Positions 61,740 through 64,000 of a stretch of 64,000 nucleotides of DNA are shown here, piece by piece; the first letter of the stretch is position 1, and each line of letters opens with the position of its first letter. The position numbers and the translations under genes were made by a program. Source of the stretch: Butyrivibrio sp. AC2005 (GTDB lineage Bacteria; Bacillota; Clostridia; Lachnospirales; Lachnospiraceae); the NCBI RefSeq assembly GCF_000424145.1, contig NZ_AUJI01000030.1, positions 20,524-84,523 of the forward strand, in the 5' to 3' direction. Under the pieces are notes generated by a model, which had not been told where the DNA came from, searched no databases, and saw nothing but the letters and a program-made list of their open reading frames with translations.

Positions 61740-62315
61740 ATGAAAAAAACAGATCTCAGAAGCCTTATTTTTATGGCTTTATGCTGCGATCTTGGTTTGT
61801 TTACCAAAAAACTGATATCCCCCGCAGCAAATTTCATAACTGAATTTCTTCATATCCCGGGTGGTATTGCCACCAGCTTCTCCCTAATGTTTTTAGTAAT
61901 AGCGGCTGCACTTATGCCATTTCCTTTCTGTGCTACAATCATGGGCATTGTCCAAAGCCTTCTAGCATTGTGTTTTGGAATGACCGGCAGCATGGGCGCT
62001 CTTGCACCTATCGGCTACATTCTTCCGGGATTCATGATTGATATGGTTTTCTTTTTTTCAGAGAAAATTTATGGACGACGCAATAATGGAATACTGATTT
62101 CGTCTATAATCGCCTCTATTACGGCTTGTCTTACCGCAAACTTCATTGTATTCAGATTAAGTGGAATAGTTCTTTTGGTATATGCGCTAGTTGCTGCCAC
62201 AAGCGGTTCCATCTGCGGGCTTTTGGGAGAAAAACTTGTAGAAAGACTCCATCCGGTCATCGGTTCAGATAAAGCCACCGCAAAAATACCATATAAAAAC
62301 AAGGAGACAACATGA
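61740..62315 (+). CDS. ECF-type transporter S component (membrane)
   Basis: 191 residues with about six membrane helices. The fold and phrases such as LIFMALCCDLGLFTKKLISP and MGALAPIGYILPGFMIDMVFF are of the energy-coupling-factor substrate-binding (S) type. No T, A or A' genes are nearby, so a shared ECF module is likely. The substrate is unknown. The following membrane-anchored protein overlaps by 4 bp. A TTGAAAAGGAGTACATA-ATG start is used. A 28-codon frame ends on this start codon and may be a leader peptide. Confidence 0.8.
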   Translation: MKKTDLRSLIFMALCCDLGLFTKKLISPAANFITEFLHIPGGIATSFSLMFLVIAAALMPFPFCATIMGIVQSLLALCFGMTGSMGALAPIGYILPGFMIDMVFFFSEKIYGRRNNGILISSIIASITACLTANFIVFRLSGIVLLVYALVAATSGSICGLLGEKLVERLHPVIGSDKATAKIPYKNKETT

Positions 62316-62782
62316 AGAAAAAAAGTATTGTTATCGTCATCATTCTGCTGGTAATTACCTGCATTGCATCTTTTTTCTATTTGAGGTCAAGAAATGATGC
62401 CCCAAAAGGGAATCTGGCTATTATCAATGGTGATAAAACAGTTCTCATTGACGCCTTTAGCGGGAGCCTGGTTTCAGTAAAGGGCGTTACCATAAATGCC
62501 AAGGGGCAGGAAAAGGATGTAGATGAGACCGGAATATCACTAAAGGATGCCATTTCAAAATCAGGACTTGATAACACTGGTTTCACAAGAGCCCGGGTTG
62601 TATCATCTGATGAATTTGCCGCCGAAATCTCTTTTGACGAAATAAACGAAGATGGAAAAGCCTACCTTGCAAAACAGCAGGAAGACGACGGAAGCACCAG
62701 CGCAAGACTGTACGTGTTCGGTGACAGTGACTCAAAGCGCCAGGTGAAGAATGTAGTGAGGATTGAGCTCTTAAATGAGTAA
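62312..62782 (+). CDS. Membrane-anchored extracellular protein coupled to the ECF S component
   Basis: 156 residues. An N-terminal signal-anchor helix (KKKSIVIVIILLVITCIASFFYL) and then a soluble domain facing outward: GNLAIINGDKTVLIDAFSGSLVSVKGVTINAKG, ARVVSSDEFAAEISFDEINEDGKAYL and LYVFGDSDSKRQVKNVVRIEL. The pattern is reminiscent of small molybdopterin-binding-like domains but is not conclusive. Overlap of 4 bp with the S component suggests an accessory binding function for the same substrate. Confidence 0.7.
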   Translation: MKKKSIVIVIILLVITCIASFFYLRSRNDAPKGNLAIINGDKTVLIDAFSGSLVSVKGVTINAKGQEKDVDETGISLKDAISKSGLDNTGFTRARVVSSDEFAAEISFDEINEDGKAYLAKQQEDDGSTSARLYVFGDSDSKRQVKNVVRIELLNE

Positions 62783-62851
62783 GAGTCATCTGCTTCAGAG
62801 CCCACATAATTCAATTCATCTTCGTTGTATAGCTCCATCTATTCAGCTGCC

Positions 62852-63100
62852 TCAGGAAATCTTTTCCCTTATATGCTGCATCTTTTTGACAGTATCAGGA
62901 TTATTGCTCTTAAATCCGAGCAGTCTGTATAAATATCCCTGTCTTTTGACCTGTCTGATACTCTCAGGGAATACAAGGCCATATACAAAAGAAATGTGTC
63001 CAAGGATATAATCGATTCCTGTTTTTGAATGAGATCTGTCTATACTTCCCTGGGCAAGCAGTGTGTGATCAACCATTTTTAAAATTTCTTCCAGTTTCAT
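62852..63100 (-). pseudogene. Chimeric small ORF beginning like deoxyribose-phosphate aldolase
   Basis: 82 residues with a good GGAGG-N8-ATG start. The first ~18 residues (MKLEEILKMVDHTLLAQ) match the start of DeoC-type aldolases (EIL--VDHTLL). The rest (SKTGIDYILGHISFVYGLVF and SIRQVKRQGYLYRLLGFKSN) is unrelated to DeoC, with no family recognised. The simplest reading is a deletion that joined the beginning of deoC to the end of another gene. Confidence 0.5.
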
Positions 63101-63131
63101 TTAAATATCCTCCATTCGTATTTTGAATCGT

Positions 63132-64000
63132 TTACCATATCCCCATTACATGTTGCATCACAAGGCTTACAACTGTTATTCCGCCCCAGCAACAGCCACC
63201 AAGCAGTATCGGCTTTCCACCGGATTTAATGAGCTTGATCACGTTGCTGTTCAGGCCTATAGCAGCCATGGCCATTATGATAAAGAACTTGCTAAGTTCT
63301 TTAAGAGGTTTAAAAATATCCGAAGGTACTCCCATTCCCAAGCAAAGTGTTGTGATAATTGAAGCAAGAACAAAGAACACTATGAACATCGGGAATGCTC
63401 TCCTGAAGCTAAAACCGTTGGTGGTGCTTCCATCCTTTTTTGCTTCCTTTGCTCTCAGATAAGCAAGAACCAGTGTAATCGGAATGATTGCTAATGTCCT
63501 TGTAAGCTTCACTGTAACTGCCTTGTCCAAAGTCTGACTACCCAGGTTCCACATGCTGTCCCAGGTTGATGCAGCTGCAGTGACGGAAGAAGTATCATTA
63601 ACTGCAGTTCCCGCAAAAATACCGAAAGCCTCTCCTGTTGTGATATCAAAACCTATAAGCTTTCCCAGCGAAGGAAAAAGAAGTGCTGCCAACACGTTAA
63701 AGAAAAATATCACAGAAATTGCCTGTGCCACTTCATCATCATCCGCATCAATGACAGGAGCCGTAGCTGCTATTGCTGAGCCGCCGCATATTGATGAGCC
63801 AACTCCGATAAGAGTAGCTGTGTTTCCTTTGATATTCATAACCTTATGAAGAATCCATGATAGGATAAGCGATGTTGAAATCGTGCAGATAATTATAGGA
63901 AGTGACTGTTTTCCGGTCTGAAGAACGACCGAAAGATTCATACCAAATCCAAGGAGGACAACAGCCGCCTGCAGAATTATCTTTGATGTAAACTTTATTC
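63132..64000 (-). CDS. YeiH/UPF0324 family putative exporter, 5' end beyond the window
   Basis: The frame stays open from 63132 to the window edge (at least 289 residues; family ~330-350). The visible part includes [44 protein letters not shown] and [15 protein letters not shown], the signature glycine-rich loops of the UPF0324 membrane family, and ten or so hydrophobic helices. The end reads [25 protein letters not shown]. Proposed sulfate/sulfite-type anion exporter, but substrate is not proven. Confidence 0.9.
   Translation of the reverse strand, partial: IKFTSKIILQAAVVLLGFGMNLSVVLQTGKQSLPIIICTISTSLILSWILHKVMNIKGNTATLIGVGSSICGGSAIAATAPVIDADDDEVAQAISVIFFFNVLAALLFPSLGKLIGFDITTGEAFGIFAGTAVNDTSSVTAAASTWDSMWNLGSQTLDKAVTVKLTRTLAIIPITLVLAYLRAKEAKKDGSTTNGFSFRRAFPMFIVFFVLASIITTLCLGMGVPSDIFKPLKELSKFFIIMAMAAIGLNSNVIKLIKSGGKPILLGGCCWGGITVVSLVMQHVMGIW

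Noticed and set aside
61620..61740. GC-rich leader of the ECF gene as a TPP, cobalamin or FMN riboswitch
   Set aside because: None of the conserved core words of those classes (such as CUGAGA, GCCACUG or AGGGUGA-type cores) could be found.

Overview
The window looks like chromosomal DNA of an anaerobic, polysaccharide-degrading Firmicute of the family Lachnospiraceae (Butyrivibrio/Pseudobutyrivibrio/Roseburia-like). The grounds are moderately low G+C, strong AGGAGG-type ribosome binding sites, and gene content: CUT1 sugar ABC transporter, cellobiose 2-epimerase plus GH130 phosphorylase, GH26, a permuted GH3, 4Fe-4S proteins, nitroreductases and flavodoxins. Placement to genus is inference. 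Most genes lie on the minus strand. I see no rRNA, tRNA, CRISPR array, intact insertion sequence or prophage.

Region 1 (about 2.8-15.6 kb, all minus) is a beta-mannan/glucomannan utilisation locus. A cytoplasmic GH26 mannanase and an SGNH acetyl esterase trim imported oligosaccharides. A lipoprotein binding protein and two permeases import them. An epimerase converts mannobiose to mannosylglucose and a GH130 phosphorylase splits that into mannose-1-phosphate and glucose. Control appears to lie with two tandem LacI repressors and a protein joining a LacI-type sugar sensor to a GGDEF diguanylate cyclase.

Region 2 (15.8-30 kb) is a patchwork of small genes: methyltransferase, thioesterase, VOC proteins, TetR/ABC, TRIC channel, radical SAM, XRE with a superoxide-reductase-like domain, nitroreductase/flavin reductase, aldo-keto reductase and flavodoxin. 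Several genes here are truncated or have lost their middle. Region 3 (31.2-40 kb) is a second sugar locus: AraC regulator facing GH3, phosphotriesterase-like hydrolase, GPH symporter and GH2.

Region 4 (40-55.6 kb) carries DUF4256, PhzF, DMT and SMR transporters, an XRE-AbrB/acyltransferase pair, a redox operon with an HxlR regulator, GNATs, nitroreductase, glutathione peroxidase, an S10 peptidase, MscS and FNT channels. Region 5 (55.9-64 kb) has GH42 with a truncated LacI, a frameshifted gene, a RelB/RelE-type toxin-antitoxin pair, MsrA, an ECF S-component and a YeiH-like transporter cut by the window end.

The least explained material is non-coding. A ~290-bp dispersed element occurs three times (24.9, 43.5, 50.6 kb), with GCAGCAG words placed in hairpins. 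A ~530-bp element occurs twice as an almost gap-free direct repeat (17.7, 19.45 kb), with GACGTAA words on both strands and a closing long-range stem. A three-way-junction leader sits directly upstream of a flavodoxin gene, and an attenuator-like leader upstream of an SMR transporter. About fourteen genes are fragments, internally deleted or frameshifted, which suggests active gene decay or, alternatively, assembly errors.
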